From: Bacillota bacterium
Lineage (GTDB): Bacteria; Bacillota; Clostridia; Acetivibrionales; JANLFN01
Length of the DNA stretch: 64,000 nt
NCBI GenBank assembly: GCA_023421675.1
Contig: JAEZTC010000011.1
Span: 47,707 to 111,706, forward strand
Direction of reading: 5' to 3'
Shown: positions 8,006 through 16,436 of the stretch, piece by piece
Layout of the letters: each line of letters starts with the position of its first letter
Position numbering within the stretch: position 1 is the stretch's first letter
Notes under the pieces: generated by a model
What the model was told of the DNA's origin: nothing
Seen by the model: the letters and a program-made list of their open reading frames with translations, nothing else
Database searches by the model: none
Program-made: the position numbers and the translations under genes

Positions 8006-9331
8006 ATGAAATCAAAAAAACTTTTTGGATTATTTATTTTTATTGTTGTTCTTTTTTGTTTATCAGGTGCTGCTTTTGCAGAGGGTGATGCCCCTAAAAT
8101 AGACACTGGTGATACGACTTTTAATATTCTTTCAACTGTTCTCGTATTTATAATGACACCTGGTTTGGCTTTCTTTTATGGCGGTATGGTAAGAAAGAAA
8201 AATGTTTTAAATACAATGATGAGTTCATTTGTAATAATAGCGATAGTATCTATTCAATGGGTAATAATAGGCTATACGCTTGCATTTGGTCCTGACAAGG
8301 GCCACCTTATAGGAGGACTTGACTGGCTGGGCTTTAATTCAGTAGGCGGCGACCCAAACGCAGCATATGCAGCTACTATCCCACATGCATCCTTTGCCAT
8401 GTTTCAAATGATGTTTGCTATTATAACTCCTGCACTTATCACTGGAGCAATCGCAGAAAGAATGAGATTCCCGGCGCTTATAATATTTGTAACCTTGTGG
8501 TCCTTCCTGGTATATGATCCTCTGGCTCACTGGGTATGGGGCGTTGGCGGATGGTTAAGAAATCTTGGTGCTCTTGACTTTGCAGGCGGTACAGTTGTTC
8601 ACATAAGCTCAGGTATTTCAGGACTTGTGGCATGTATTATGTTAGGTAAGCGTAAAAAATCCTCCAGCATGACGCCTCACAACATACCATTTGTACTGCT
8701 TGGAGCAGGATTACTTTGGTTTGGCTGGTTCGGATTCAATGCCGGAAGTGCACTGCAAGCAAACGGGGCTGCTTTGAATGCTTTTGTTACAACTAATACA
8801 GCTGCTGCTGCTGCAACACTCTCATGGATTTTAATAGAATATTTCCATCATGGAAAATCAACAGTTCTTGGGGCAGCGACCGGCGCTGTAATCGGTCTGG
8901 TAGCGATTACTCCAGGGGCAGGTTTTGTAACACCTATGTACTCAATTATAATCGGATTACTGGTAAGCCCGATATGTTATTTTGCAATTACTGTTATTAA
9001 ATCAAAGTTCGGTTATGACGATGCACTTGATGCTTTTGGATGCCATGGCATAGGCGGTATCTGGGGAGCTTTAGCAACAGGTATATTTGCAAATTATGGC
9101 GGTGCAAAAGGTCTTATAAGCGGCAATCCTGCTCAGCTCCTATATCAATTAATAGCAGTCGCTGTTACAATAGTTCTTGCAATTGTTATGACAGTAGTGA
9201 TACTTAAGGTAACTTCGATTTTCACTAAGCTCCGTGTAAGCGAGAGAGATGAAGATGACGGCCTTGATATAGCTGAACATGGTGAAGATGCTTACCCTGA
9301 TTTCACTTCAGACCAAAGCATTATATTATAG
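8006..9331 (+). CDS. amtB: Ammonium transporter, Amt family
   Basis: Integral membrane ammonium channel, 441 residues, trimeric in the family. An N-terminal signal peptide (KKLFGLFIFIVVLFCLSGAAFA) is followed by about eleven membrane helices. Recognisable blocks are TPGLAFFYGGMVRKKN, ITPALITGAIAERMRF, FAGGTVVHISSGISGL (with the first pore His) and DAFGCHGIGGIWGA (second His). The C-terminal cytoplasmic tail after residue about 405 is short and acidic and would contact PII. Start chosen at 8006 because AAAGGAGGAG lies just upstream; an in-frame ATG at 7964 has no ribosome site and would spoil the signal peptide. Followed 68 bases later by the PII gene, the usual amtB-glnK pair. Confidence 0.96.
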   Translation: MKSKKLFGLFIFIVVLFCLSGAAFAEGDAPKIDTGDTTFNILSTVLVFIMTPGLAFFYGGMVRKKNVLNTMMSSFVIIAIVSIQWVIIGYTLAFGPDKGHLIGGLDWLGFNSVGGDPNAAYAATIPHASFAMFQMMFAIITPALITGAIAERMRFPALIIFVTLWSFLVYDPLAHWVWGVGGWLRNLGALDFAGGTVVHISSGISGLVACIMLGKRKKSSSMTPHNIPFVLLGAGLLWFGWFGFNAGSALQANGAALNAFVTTNTAAAAATLSWILIEYFHHGKSTVLGAATGAVIGLVAITPGAGFVTPMYSIIIGLLVSPICYFAITVIKSKFGYDDALDAFGCHGIGGIWGALATGIFANYGGAKGLISGNPAQLLYQLIAVAVTIVLAIVMTVVILKVTSIFTKLRVSERDEDDGLDIAEHGEDAYPDFTSDQSIIL

Positions 9332-9399
9332 TAAATTTATATATCTTGTTAACAAGATTTTATAAATAAATTATAATTTAAAAAGAGAGGTGACATAGT

Positions 9400-9738
9400 A
9401 TGAAAAAAATAGAAGCAATTATACGTCCCGGCAAACTCGAGGAGATCAAAGATGCACTAAACAAATTCAATGTGCATGGTCTTACAATAAGTCAGGTAAT
9501 GGGCTGCGGTTTACAGAAAGGCAGAAAAGAGTATTATAGGGGTACTGAGGTAACCTTAAACCTTTTGCCGAAAATTAAAATAGAAATTGTAACCAAAGAC
9601 GATCATGTTGATGATATTATCAGGCTTATATCAGAAGAAGCTAAAACCGGTGAAGTCGGTGACGGTAAAATATTCATTTATGATATAACAGATGTAATCA
9701 GGATAAGAACTGGCGAAAGAGGCGAAGGCGCAATCTGA
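9400..9738 (+). CDS. glnK: PII nitrogen regulatory protein
   Basis: A 112-residue PII trimer subunit that senses 2-oxoglutarate and adenylate nucleotides and blocks the Amt channel. The T-loop region reads GRKEYYRGTEV, with Tyr at the usual modification position; the B-loop TGEVGDGKIFIYDI and the C-terminal RIRTGERGEGAI are conserved. Sequence from about residue 36 (MGCGLQKGRKEYYRG) differs somewhat from enterobacterial GlnB and fits the clostridial GlnK-like group paired with amt. Its ribosome site is AGAGAGGTG. A strong terminator follows, so amtB-glnK is a two-gene operon. Confidence 0.95.
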   Translation: MKKIEAIIRPGKLEEIKDALNKFNVHGLTISQVMGCGLQKGRKEYYRGTEVTLNLLPKIKIEIVTKDDHVDDIIRLISEEAKTGEVGDGKIFIYDITDVIRIRTGERGEGAI

Positions 9739-9770
9739 TTACTTATAGAAATAATCTTCAAAAAAGCATC

Positions 9771-9814
9771 AAAAAAGGAACATCCAGGTTCAAACACCAG
9801 GTGTTCCTTTTTTT
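9771..9814 (+). terminator. Terminator after glnK
   Basis: GGAACATC paired with GGTGTTCC, flanked by AAAAAA and a run of seven T. It can also serve the convergent lipoprotein gene ending at 9835. Confidence 0.88.
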
Positions 9815-9834
9815 GTACATAAACGAATTAGAAA

Positions 9835-10533
9835 TTATTGTTGAAATAATTCAGGCGTAACGCCCACCTCAGTAATCATTGCCAATGTACTATTATCAGT
9901 AACTTCGCCCTCATCTGAACTAATATTAAAAGCAAATATTACAGCAAAATAGTTTCCATCATCTTTTATTTCCTTATAGGAATTAAGTTTTTTAATGTTA
10001 TCACCATCAACTTTAAAGTAGTATTCAATAGAACTTCCTGTACCACCTTCCATTGATTCAGGCAAGGCACCCATTACTTTAACAACATCGGATTTCTTAT
10101 CTCCTAATTTTATACCCTTTACTGTAAATTGTGATTCGTCATTAGCGTTATCCTTAGAGATAGCAATATTTTCAGATACATCATTTCTATATACAACAGA
10201 TAACTGTCCATATGTAGTTGTTAAATCTTCTTTACCTTGACCTAGCGCTTTTTCAATATCAGCTTTTGTAGAACCAAACTTAACCGACTTACCATCTTTT
10301 GTTTTAAATGCAAAATCATCCAACTTTAATGCCTGGCTGTCTGATTTTTTTTCATCAGAAGTACTTTTCGCTTTATCAGTTGATACATTACTGCTTGCTT
10401 TTGAAACAGTATCACTGTTACTTGCCTTACTTTCCTTATCACCGCATGAAGTCATTGAGAACATGAATGCAACGCATAATAATGCAACAACAGTTATATT
10501 AAAACCATGCTTTAGTACTTTAACTTTTTTCAT
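9835..10533 (-). CDS. Putative lipoprotein, paralogue of the upstream gene
   Basis: A 232-residue exported lipoprotein. The signal peptide ends in a lipobox MTSC (Cys near residue 30), followed by a Ser/Lys/Asp-rich linker. The globular part from about residue 70 has two similar halves: KTKDGKSVKFGSTKADIEKALG near 78 and FTVKGIKLGDKKSDVVKVMG near 136. Each is a short beta-beta-alpha unit of the kind seen in SmpA/OmlA-like or BLIP-like folds; this is inference from pattern. It lies 21 bases after a clear paralogue with the same two units, so the pair arose by tandem duplication. Function unknown. Confidence 0.78.
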   Translation of the reverse strand: MKKVKVLKHGFNITVVALLCVAFMFSMTSCGDKESKASNSDTVSKASSNVSTDKAKSTSDEKKSDSQALKLDDFAFKTKDGKSVKFGSTKADIEKALGQGKEDLTTTYGQLSVVYRNDVSENIAISKDNANDESQFTVKGIKLGDKKSDVVKVMGALPESMEGGTGSSIEYYFKVDGDNIKKLNSYKEIKDDGNYFAVIFAFNISSDEGEVTDNSTLAMITEVGVTPELFQQ

Positions 10534-10554
10534 TTATATTATCCCCTTAGTTAA

Positions 10555-11223
10555 TTAGCTCAAATCTACATACAATACTGTAACAGATTTAAGAGTATCA
10601 TCATCGGCAAATTTAAATAAATAACTTATGTACTTTGCATTTGATGTATCTTCCATCATATCTCTTTGAGCTGCAACAAATGTACCATTTTCACCGTTCA
10701 CTTTAAAGTAATATTCAGCTTCTGTTTTATCTGCAGTTACATCACTAAATGGCTTGCTGGGCTCACCCAATGCCTTTATAACATCAGCCTTTTTATCTCC
10801 TAACTTTATACCCTTAAACGTATACTCAGATTGCTCGTCTGAGCTCATTTTCTGGAATATAATGGTATTTGCAATATCATCTTTGTATGTAACAGAAAGT
10901 TGTCCGTATTCATACATATCCTGGAAGCTTCCTTCCTTACCCTCACCTAGAAGCTTAACAACATCTTCTTTCTTCATTCCAAGAGTAACTTCTTTTCCAT
11001 CTTTTGATTTAACACTAAATTCAGAAAGCTTTACTTCCTTACCTGTACCTTTATCAGCTGCTGATTTTCCAGTTGAACTTTCAACTACTGCAGCTGTATT
11101 GGAATTTGAATCGGCAGACTTATCGTCACTTCCGCAACCTGCCATTGTAAATACCATAGATACGGATAACGTGAAAACTACAATTGTCCCAATTGCCTTT
11201 GAAAAAATGTTTTTGTGTTTCAT
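10555..11223 (-). CDS. Putative lipoprotein, first of a tandem paralogous pair
   Basis: A 222-residue lipoprotein with signal peptide ending in MAGC (about residue 28) and a low-complexity Ser/Asp/Ala linker. It shares with its neighbour the units KSKDGKEVTLGMKKEDVVKLLG and FKGIKLGDKKADVIKALGEPS, and a YYFKV strand (AEYYFKVNGENG here, IEYYFKVDGDN there). The start at 11223 has GGAGG five bases upstream; an in-frame TTG at 11235 would put that ribosome site inside the gene. The two genes form an operon ending at the glnK-side terminator. No known function; the repeated KxGDKKxDVxKxxG unit is a useful search handle. Confidence 0.78.
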   Translation of the reverse strand: MKHKNIFSKAIGTIVVFTLSVSMVFTMAGCGSDDKSADSNSNTAAVVESSTGKSAADKGTGKEVKLSEFSVKSKDGKEVTLGMKKEDVVKLLGEGKEGSFQDMYEYGQLSVTYKDDIANTIIFQKMSSDEQSEYTFKGIKLGDKKADVIKALGEPSKPFSDVTADKTEAEYYFKVNGENGTFVAAQRDMMEDTSNAKYISYLFKFADDDTLKSVTVLYVDLS

Positions 11224-11350
11224 TTCTACCTCCAATATTTAAGCATAATTTTTTTGTCTTTTAATAGTATACTTATCATTATCGATTGAAATAAAGTGAA
11301 TTTGTTGCTCTTTTTCGTTTTATTTTGCCATTTTGTATACAATTTTGCAC

Positions 11351-11378
11351 AAAAAATAAAACTGCTTTTTAGCAGTTT
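11351..11378 (-). terminator. Terminator of the Lrp-aminotransferase-HAD operon
   Basis: On the minus strand AAACTGC, six-base loop, GCAGTTT, then TATTTTTT. It lies 20 bases past the HAD stop codon. Confidence 0.8.
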
Positions 11379-11397
11379 CATTCATTATTTTTATCTT

Positions 11398-12213
11398 TTA
11401 TAAGAATTTCTTTATAGCCACTGCAACTCCATCCTCGTCATTAGTAAGAGTGATATAGCCCGCAATCTCTTTTAGAGAGTCTTCCCCATTACCCATGGCA
11501 ATACCTAAGCCAGCCATTTTTATCATTGAATAATCATTTTCATTGTCACCAATTGCAATTACTTCTTCATTAATTATTCCATATCTTTTCATGATGAAAT
11601 CAAGTGCATTTGCCTTACTTACTCCCCGGTTCATTACTTCAAAATTGTCGTCAAAAGAACTCATTACCTCGATCGTTTCAACTTCTTCTGCCCTTTTTCT
11701 GGCCTTAAGAAGCTGTTGTCTGTCATCAGAAACAACCACAATTTTTGAAGCTTTCAGGTGTGAATTGCCGATAACGCTTTTTACATCATCAACAACCTGT
11801 ACATCAATTCTATCCTCAGGCTCCAGATTTTTATTAAGCTGTGAATAAAATGTCGATCCATACATGAGTTTCTCTGTATACATGGTATCATTAACATATG
11901 TATGAAAATAAATATTTTCATCATGGCAAATGTCTATTATTTTAAGACAGTCTTCAGGATTTAAGGAGTTTTCAAAAATCACCGAATCATCTGATGCATC
12001 CCTTATAGTCGCCCCATTGCATGCTATAACAAGCTCCTGTGTGCCTATTTGTCTAGCGTACAGCTTGGCTCCTTTATATATCCTTCCCGAACAAACTACA
12101 ACTCTTACCCCATTCTGAATAACACGCTTGATTTCGTTAAGATTACGCTGTGATATTTGTTTGTGCGAATCGAGTAAGGTTCCATCCAGATCCATTGCTA
12201 CTAATTTGTACAT
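11398..12213 (-). CDS. Cof-type HAD-IIB family hydrolase
   Basis: A 271-residue haloacid-dehalogenase-superfamily phosphatase. Motif I is MDLDGTLLDS near residue 8 with the nucleophilic Asp; motif II VVVCSGR; motif III Lys in RGVSKANALD; motif IV AIGDNENDYSMIKMAG. The cap is type IIB, as in sugar-phosphate and flavin-mononucleotide phosphatases. Exact substrate cannot be assigned from sequence. It lies 14 bases after the aminotransferase gene and ends at a terminator, so it is third in the T-box operon. That placement hints at a link to amino acid or cofactor (PLP) turnover, which is only inference. Confidence 0.9.
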   Translation of the reverse strand: MYKLVAMDLDGTLLDSHKQISQRNLNEIKRVIQNGVRVVVCSGRIYKGAKLYARQIGTQELVIACNGATIRDASDDSVIFENSLNPEDCLKIIDICHDENIYFHTYVNDTMYTEKLMYGSTFYSQLNKNLEPEDRIDVQVVDDVKSVIGNSHLKASKIVVVSDDRQQLLKARKRAEEVETIEVMSSFDDNFEVMNRGVSKANALDFIMKRYGIINEEVIAIGDNENDYSMIKMAGLGIAMGNGEDSLKEIAGYITLTNDEDGVAVAIKKFL

Positions 12214-12227
12214 TTATTAATACCCTT

Positions 12228-13397
12228 TCATTTATTATGATTGTCTAAAAATCTCCCGATACGTTTCAGAGCTTCAAAAATATTTTCCATAGAGTTGGAA
12301 TATGTAGCTCTTACGAACCCCTCACCACATTCCCCAAAAGCATTTCCGGGAACAACCAGGACTCTTTCCTCCTGCAGGAGTTTTTCACAGAATTCATCAG
12401 AGTTCATTCCGGTAGACTTTATACAAGGGAATACATAAAAGGCTCCCAATGGTTCAAAACAATCCAGTCCAAGCTTTCGGAAACCATCTACCAAAACTCT
12501 TCTGCGCCTGTTATATTCTCTTGTCATGGACTTAACATCTTCATCACTGTTTTTAAGAGCTTCAATAGCTGCATACTGTGCTGTCGTAGGCGAACACATT
12601 ATTGCATATTGGTGTATCTTTTTCATTACGCCTATTAAGTCACTTGGACCACATGCATAACCAAGCCTCCATCCAGTCATTGCAAATGCCTTTGAAAAAC
12701 CGTTTATTACAAGTGTTTTCTCCCTCATCCCCGGGAACTCGGCAATTGATGTATGCTTACCTTCATAAGTAAGCTCGGAATAAATTTCGTCAGACAAAAC
12801 AACTATATTCTTATCCCGAAGAACCTCAGCTATTTTCGCGATATCTTCCCTGGACATAATTGCTCCAGTAGGGTTATTGGGGAAAGGTATTATTACAACC
12901 TTTGTCCTGGGTGTAATTGCATTTTCAAGCTGTTCAGGCATTAATCTGAACTGGTCTTCTACTTTTAGATTTATTGTAACAGGTGTTGCACCACAAAACC
13001 CCGTACACCCCTTATACGCAACAAAACTTGGTTCAGGTATTATAACTTCATCACCCTTGCCTACGAGAGCCCTAAGCGCAGCATCAATCGCTTCGCTTCC
13101 TCCAACCGTAACAAGAATTTCGTCATCCGCATTATATTCAAGACTATATTTCTTTTTAAGATACCTTGATATTTCACTTCTAAGCTCTATAAAACCTGCA
13201 TTACTGGAATAATGTGTGTGCCCCTGTTCAAGAGAATAAATGCCAGCCTCTCTGATATTCCATGGAGTAACGAAGTCAGGTTCTCCAACTCCCAAAGAAA
13301 TTGCATCCTTCATCTCGTTTATTAAATCAAAATACTTCCTAATACCTGATGGGGGCACATCTTTTATATGTTGAAGTATCATGTCCCCAATTTTCAT
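12228..13397 (-). CDS. PLP-dependent aminotransferase, class I/II
   Basis: A 389-residue fold-type I aminotransferase of the PatA/aspartate-aromatic type. Key residues: NNPTGA near 175, SDEIYSELTY around 205-214, and the PLP Schiff-base Lys in SKAFAMTGWRLGY (about residue 236), plus FVRATYSNS with the substrate carboxylate Arg near the end. The family covers aspartate, alanine and aromatic aminotransferases, and sequence alone does not separate them. It overlaps the stop of the preceding Lrp-type gene by four bases (ATGA), so the regulator and enzyme are translationally coupled. The T-box in front implies response to shortage of one charged tRNA. Confidence 0.92.
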   Translation of the reverse strand: MKIGDMILQHIKDVPPSGIRKYFDLINEMKDAISLGVGEPDFVTPWNIREAGIYSLEQGHTHYSSNAGFIELRSEISRYLKKKYSLEYNADDEILVTVGGSEAIDAALRALVGKGDEVIIPEPSFVAYKGCTGFCGATPVTINLKVEDQFRLMPEQLENAITPRTKVVIIPFPNNPTGAIMSREDIAKIAEVLRDKNIVVLSDEIYSELTYEGKHTSIAEFPGMREKTLVINGFSKAFAMTGWRLGYACGPSDLIGVMKKIHQYAIMCSPTTAQYAAIEALKNSDEDVKSMTREYNRRRRVLVDGFRKLGLDCFEPLGAFYVFPCIKSTGMNSDEFCEKLLQEERVLVVPGNAFGECGEGFVRATYSNSMENIFEALKRIGRFLDNHNK

Positions 13398-13873
13398 AGT
13401 ATTACAGCCTCCCTGTCATCCTTTTCCTTTTCTTCAAAAGTGATTCCTTCTTCTTTATATCTCTTAAGGACAAAGTGTGTTCCTGTACTTAATACAGATT
13501 CAAGTGGTGCCAGCTTTTCTGCTACAAAGAGAGCAACCTCCTTCATGGTTTTACCCTCAACAATTACTGTAAGGTCAAATCCCCCTGACATAAGGTAACA
13601 AGCTTTAACCTCGGGAAACCTGTAAATTCTTTCTGCAACCTTATCGAATCCTTCACCTCTTTGAGGTGTTACTTTTACTTCTATAAGAGCGGTTACAACT
13701 TCCTTGCTTGTTTTTTCCCAGTTGATCAATGTATTGTATCCTACTATAACTTTTTCTTTTTCGTAGTTTTTAATTGCTTCTTCAACCTCTTCTACGCTTT
13801 TGCCAAGCATTACAGCTATTTGTTCATTAGTCAGCCTGTTGTTTCCAGCCAAAACTTCCAAAATTTCTTCCAT
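13394..13873 (-). CDS. Lrp/AsnC-family transcriptional regulator
   Basis: A 159-residue regulator with an N-terminal winged helix-turn-helix (LAGNNRLTNEQIAVMLGKS, residues about 8-26) and a C-terminal RAM/AsnC ligand domain (VKACYLMSGGFDLTVIVEG near 100). Lrp-type proteins bind amino acids and form octamers. The ATG at 13873 has GGAGTG seven bases upstream; an in-frame GTG at 13882 lies within that site and is rejected. It is the first gene after a T-box terminator and overlaps the aminotransferase by four bases. Control by both tRNA charging (T-box) and a direct amino acid sensor in the same operon is notable. Confidence 0.92.
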   Translation of the reverse strand: MEEILEVLAGNNRLTNEQIAVMLGKSVEEVEEAIKNYEKEKVIVGYNTLINWEKTSKEVVTALIEVKVTPQRGEGFDKVAERIYRFPEVKACYLMSGGFDLTVIVEGKTMKEVALFVAEKLAPLESVLSTGTHFVLKRYKEEGITFEEKEKDDREAVIL

Positions 13874-13984
13874 TAGAATCACTCCATTCTTATAATTTTG
13901 TATGGTCAGAGTTTAATCTTAGTATTAACTAATTGTTTAAAAAAAGAATATAATCTTGATAAAATCAAGTGTGTTTTTTCGTAT

Positions 13985-14250
13985 AAAAAAACTCCTTATG
14001 TCCTTTGAAGGGACGAAGGAGTTAATTCGCGGTACCACCCTAATTATGCCTTTTGGGCATCAGCTTAGTTCAATGCATTTACATTGTGTCCATATAACGT
14101 TGGACCACCCGTCATCCTTTAGTTTGGAAAATATATCACCAATTTCTCAAGGAGAAACTCAATAAGCTGCTTTCTGCAAGGTTCTCTGCCGTTTCACACC
14201 AGCCAGCGGCTCTCTTAAAAAGTTCCAAGCATACTCTTCTTAATCATCGT
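13985..14250 (-). ncRNA. T-box riboswitch upstream of the Lrp-aminotransferase-HAD operon
   Basis: The minus strand shows the T-box antiterminator sequence GGGTGGTACCGCG (14028-14040) followed by a terminator with arms AACTCCTT and AAGGAGTT and a T-run (13985-14023). Upstream is a typical stem I: AAGAGTA (14233-14239), and the GAGAGCCGCTGGCTGGTG block with the distal GGC pairing. From the alignment of the specifier loop (AGTA opposite GAAAGCAG) the specifier is tentatively GCA (14168-14170), alanine; AGC is the main alternative. No ORF lies between the T-box and the Lrp gene at 13873. Confidence 0.93.
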
Positions 14251-14278
14251 TGTTGAAATATTAATTATTATTCATTTT

Positions 14279-14307
14279 AGTATATAACATTTTTTCATTG
14301 TTTACAA
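14279..14307 (-). promoter_or_regulatory. Sigma-A promoter of the T-box leader
   Basis: On the minus strand TTGTAA (14302-14307), 17-base spacer, TATACT (14279-14284). The predicted start near 14271 gives about 20 bases before stem I. The -35 box lies just after the DivIVA-like gene's stop at 14315. Confidence 0.65.
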
Positions 14308-14314
14308 TACATCA

Positions 14315-14755
14315 TTAATTATCATCTTCAATAAAATTATCAATTTGCTGCTCAAATTTTTTGAGTGTGTCGGTAACACTGGACTTAAGTACTCTTAGCT
14401 CTTCTTTGATATCAACAAGCTTTTCTTTTTCTTCTTCCAGTAAAGCATCAAGTCTTTTCTTTTCCTCTGAAGCCTGCTGTCTTGCCTCATCCATTATGAG
14501 TTCAGCTTTCTCCTGAGCCCGGATTAGGACATTGGCAATTTTGCTTCTGTCTTCATTGATCTCATCTGCCTTTTGAGCTATTTCATCATATTTGAATTTA
14601 GCCTCTCTGAGTTCACTCTTTAAAGAACCGATTTCTTCGTCCTTCTTTTTTAGTTTATCATCAAACTCAACCAGCATTTTTTCTATATATGAATTTACAT
14701 CAGACTTTTTAAATCCTCCAAGAAACTTGGTTCTAAAACGCTTCTCACCGGCCAT
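14315..14755 (-). CDS. DivIVA-domain coiled-coil protein
   Basis: A 146-residue protein with a DivIVA-type N-terminus (FLGGFKKSDVNSYIEKM, residues 11-27) and then almost continuous coiled coil rich in Glu and Lys to about residue 125. The end is acidic (QQIDNFIEDDN). DivIVA and GpsB proteins bind curved membranes and guide division or cell-wall enzymes. It lacks the Phe-Arg membrane-insertion pattern of B. subtilis DivIVA in clear form (FRTKFLGGF may serve). Short length fits small DivIVA-like proteins rather than full DivIVA. Monocistronic by spacing; no recognised division genes are next to it. Confidence 0.82.
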   Translation of the reverse strand: MAGEKRFRTKFLGGFKKSDVNSYIEKMLVEFDDKLKKKDEEIGSLKSELREAKFKYDEIAQKADEINEDRSKIANVLIRAQEKAELIMDEARQQASEEKKRLDALLEEEKEKLVDIKEELRVLKSSVTDTLKKFEQQIDNFIEDDN

Positions 14756-14887
14756 TTAAATACCTCCCGATAATTATATGAGACCTTAGGGTTTCCAATT
14801 TTTTATTTATCAGTATATATTCAATGTTATTTTATAAAATCCTCTTTTTTCAACAAAAAATCTATTACCTGCTTATATTGCTGCATT

Positions 14888-14914
14888 AAAAAAAGAGCAT
14901 TTAAAATGCTCCTT
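14888..14914 (-). terminator. Terminator after trxA
   Basis: On the minus strand GGAGCATTTTAAATGCTC followed by TTTTTTT. Confidence 0.88.
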
Positions 14915-14926
14915 TTCTAGAGTTAA

Positions 14927-15256
14927 TCAGAGATTCTTTTCAATTACACTTGCAAGTTCGTCTTTAGGTCTTGCACCAATAATTTTATCTGCAACCTCTC
15001 CGCTTTTAAAAACCATTAAAGTTGGTATACTCATTACCCTGAATTTCTGTGCAAGTTCGCCTTCTTCATCTACATTAACCTTTGCGACTTTAATTTTTCC
15101 ATCGTAATCATTCGCAAGTTCATCTACAATAGGAGCCACTGCTCTGCAAGGTCCGCACCATTGAGCCCAAAAGTCAACAAATACAGGTTTATCAGAATTA
15201 ACTACTTCTTGTTCAAAGTTGCTTTTAGTTAATTTAATAATTTTTTCACTAGCCAT
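14927..15256 (-). CDS. trxA: Thioredoxin
   Basis: A 109-residue classical thioredoxin, cytoplasmic disulfide reductase. The active site WCGPC is in DFWAQWCGPCRAVAP near residues 33-37; the cis-Pro region MSIPTLMVFKSGE is conserved. Length is normal. GGGAGGTAAATT precedes the ATG. It has its own terminator and no thioredoxin reductase next to it. Confidence 0.97.
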   Translation of the reverse strand: MASEKIIKLTKSNFEQEVVNSDKPVFVDFWAQWCGPCRAVAPIVDELANDYDGKIKVAKVNVDEEGELAQKFRVMSIPTLMVFKSGEVADKIIGARPKDELASVIEKNL

Positions 15257-15363
15257 AATTTACCTCCCGGTTATGCTATAAAATAATAACTTAGGTATAA
15301 ATAAAAATATATCCTTCATTATTATATTTATACCACCCTGAATCCGCTAAAAACATTTTTAAA

Positions 15364-16419
15364 TTAATTTTTTATTGAATCAGTATCAAAAGCTTCAAGT
15401 TTAAGTTTATCTCCATCCAATGAGACTATATAATCATTCAGAACTGTAATAAGCTTTCCTTTATACTTGATATCCTTGCTGTTTGTAATTGCATACATTG
15501 TGTTTGAAGCTTCATCGACCTCATAAACAGCCCCGTTACCGGTAACAAAGATGTCCTCTGGCTTTACAGGCTTTTTTAATGATATTGAATCCCAATTCTT
15601 AAATTCGGTGCCAATTCCTCCATAATAAACTTTTTCAACCAAACCGTTATTGCTCAGCTTACCTACATAAACCTTGTCTTCCAAGTCAATTGACAATAGT
15701 GCAGCCTTATTTTTAAGAGAAAGTTGTTTTGTTTTTCCTGTCCCACCCTCTCTGATAAACACTTTGCCCTTACTGTCCTGATAAACTATTTTTTCAACAT
15801 AGTTAGCTTGTTTAATTACAGTACTAATATCTGTAGTCATAACATAACTTTGGTTATTCATAACATCAAACTTGAAAACCGATGCTTTTGTACTGCTGGT
15901 TTTAATCTTGATGTAAACTACATTTGTCTGTGGTGACAATTCAACGCTTTCAATTCTGCTTCCTCTGGGTAAAGTAGTTATCCCCGTATAATCTCTAAGC
16001 GGATCTTCCTGTATATCAAAATCATAAGTAAATATTTTCAATTCACCCGACATATTATCTTTAGGGCAAACAGCATAAATTACCATATTTTTGTCAGGCA
16101 GCCATTTATAGAAGGTAAACTCCTTATTTTGTGGTGCAGATAATGTTTTTAACTGTTTTTTATTGACTGCATCATAAACAACTATATTATCATTTAAATA
16201 ATAACTTACAAATGTCCCGTCGTAGGAAACCTTAATGTCAGTAGCGCCCTGAGGAATAGTTATACTCTTATCCTCCTTAGGGGTATCCACAACATCTATA
16301 TTTGTAGATGTTATATCAATACCATTCTTAAAGTAAAAGTTATTAAAATAGAAAAGTATTACTATCTGAACAAATATAGATAAAATAATCCAGCTGTATA
16401 TTTTGGCTGATTTCTTCAT
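15364..16419 (-). CDS. Membrane-anchored extracytoplasmic protein of probable beta-propeller type
   Basis: A 351-residue protein with a short basic N-terminus and one membrane segment (residues about 9-29, IYSWIILSIFVQIVILFYF), so the remainder is outside the cell. The exported part shows repeated beta-strand runs of the TolB/WD40-like kind (SYDGTFVSYYLNDNIVVYD, FYKWLPDKNMVIYAV, VYEVDEASNTMYAIT), about 40-50 residues apart. No catalytic motif was recognised. It starts 17 bases after the phosphodiester glycosidase gene, in the same operon, so the two may act together at the cell wall. Function is unknown. Confidence 0.65.
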   Translation of the reverse strand: MKKSAKIYSWIILSIFVQIVILFYFNNFYFKNGIDITSTNIDVVDTPKEDKSITIPQGATDIKVSYDGTFVSYYLNDNIVVYDAVNKKQLKTLSAPQNKEFTFYKWLPDKNMVIYAVCPKDNMSGELKIFTYDFDIQEDPLRDYTGITTLPRGSRIESVELSPQTNVVYIKIKTSSTKASVFKFDVMNNQSYVMTTDISTVIKQANYVEKIVYQDSKGKVFIREGGTGKTKQLSLKNKAALLSIDLEDKVYVGKLSNNGLVEKVYYGGIGTEFKNWDSISLKKPVKPEDIFVTGNGAVYEVDEASNTMYAITNSKDIKYKGKLITVLNDYIVSLDGDKLKLEAFDTDSIKN

Positions 16420-16436
16420 TAAAAAGTTACCTTCCT

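Noticed and set aside
10754..11242. 162-residue plus-strand ORF
   Set aside because: It is antisense to a clear lipoprotein gene with signal peptide and RBS; no RBS or motif of its own.
13956..14165. 69-residue plus-strand ORF
   Set aside because: It overlaps the T-box riboswitch and has no recognisable protein features.
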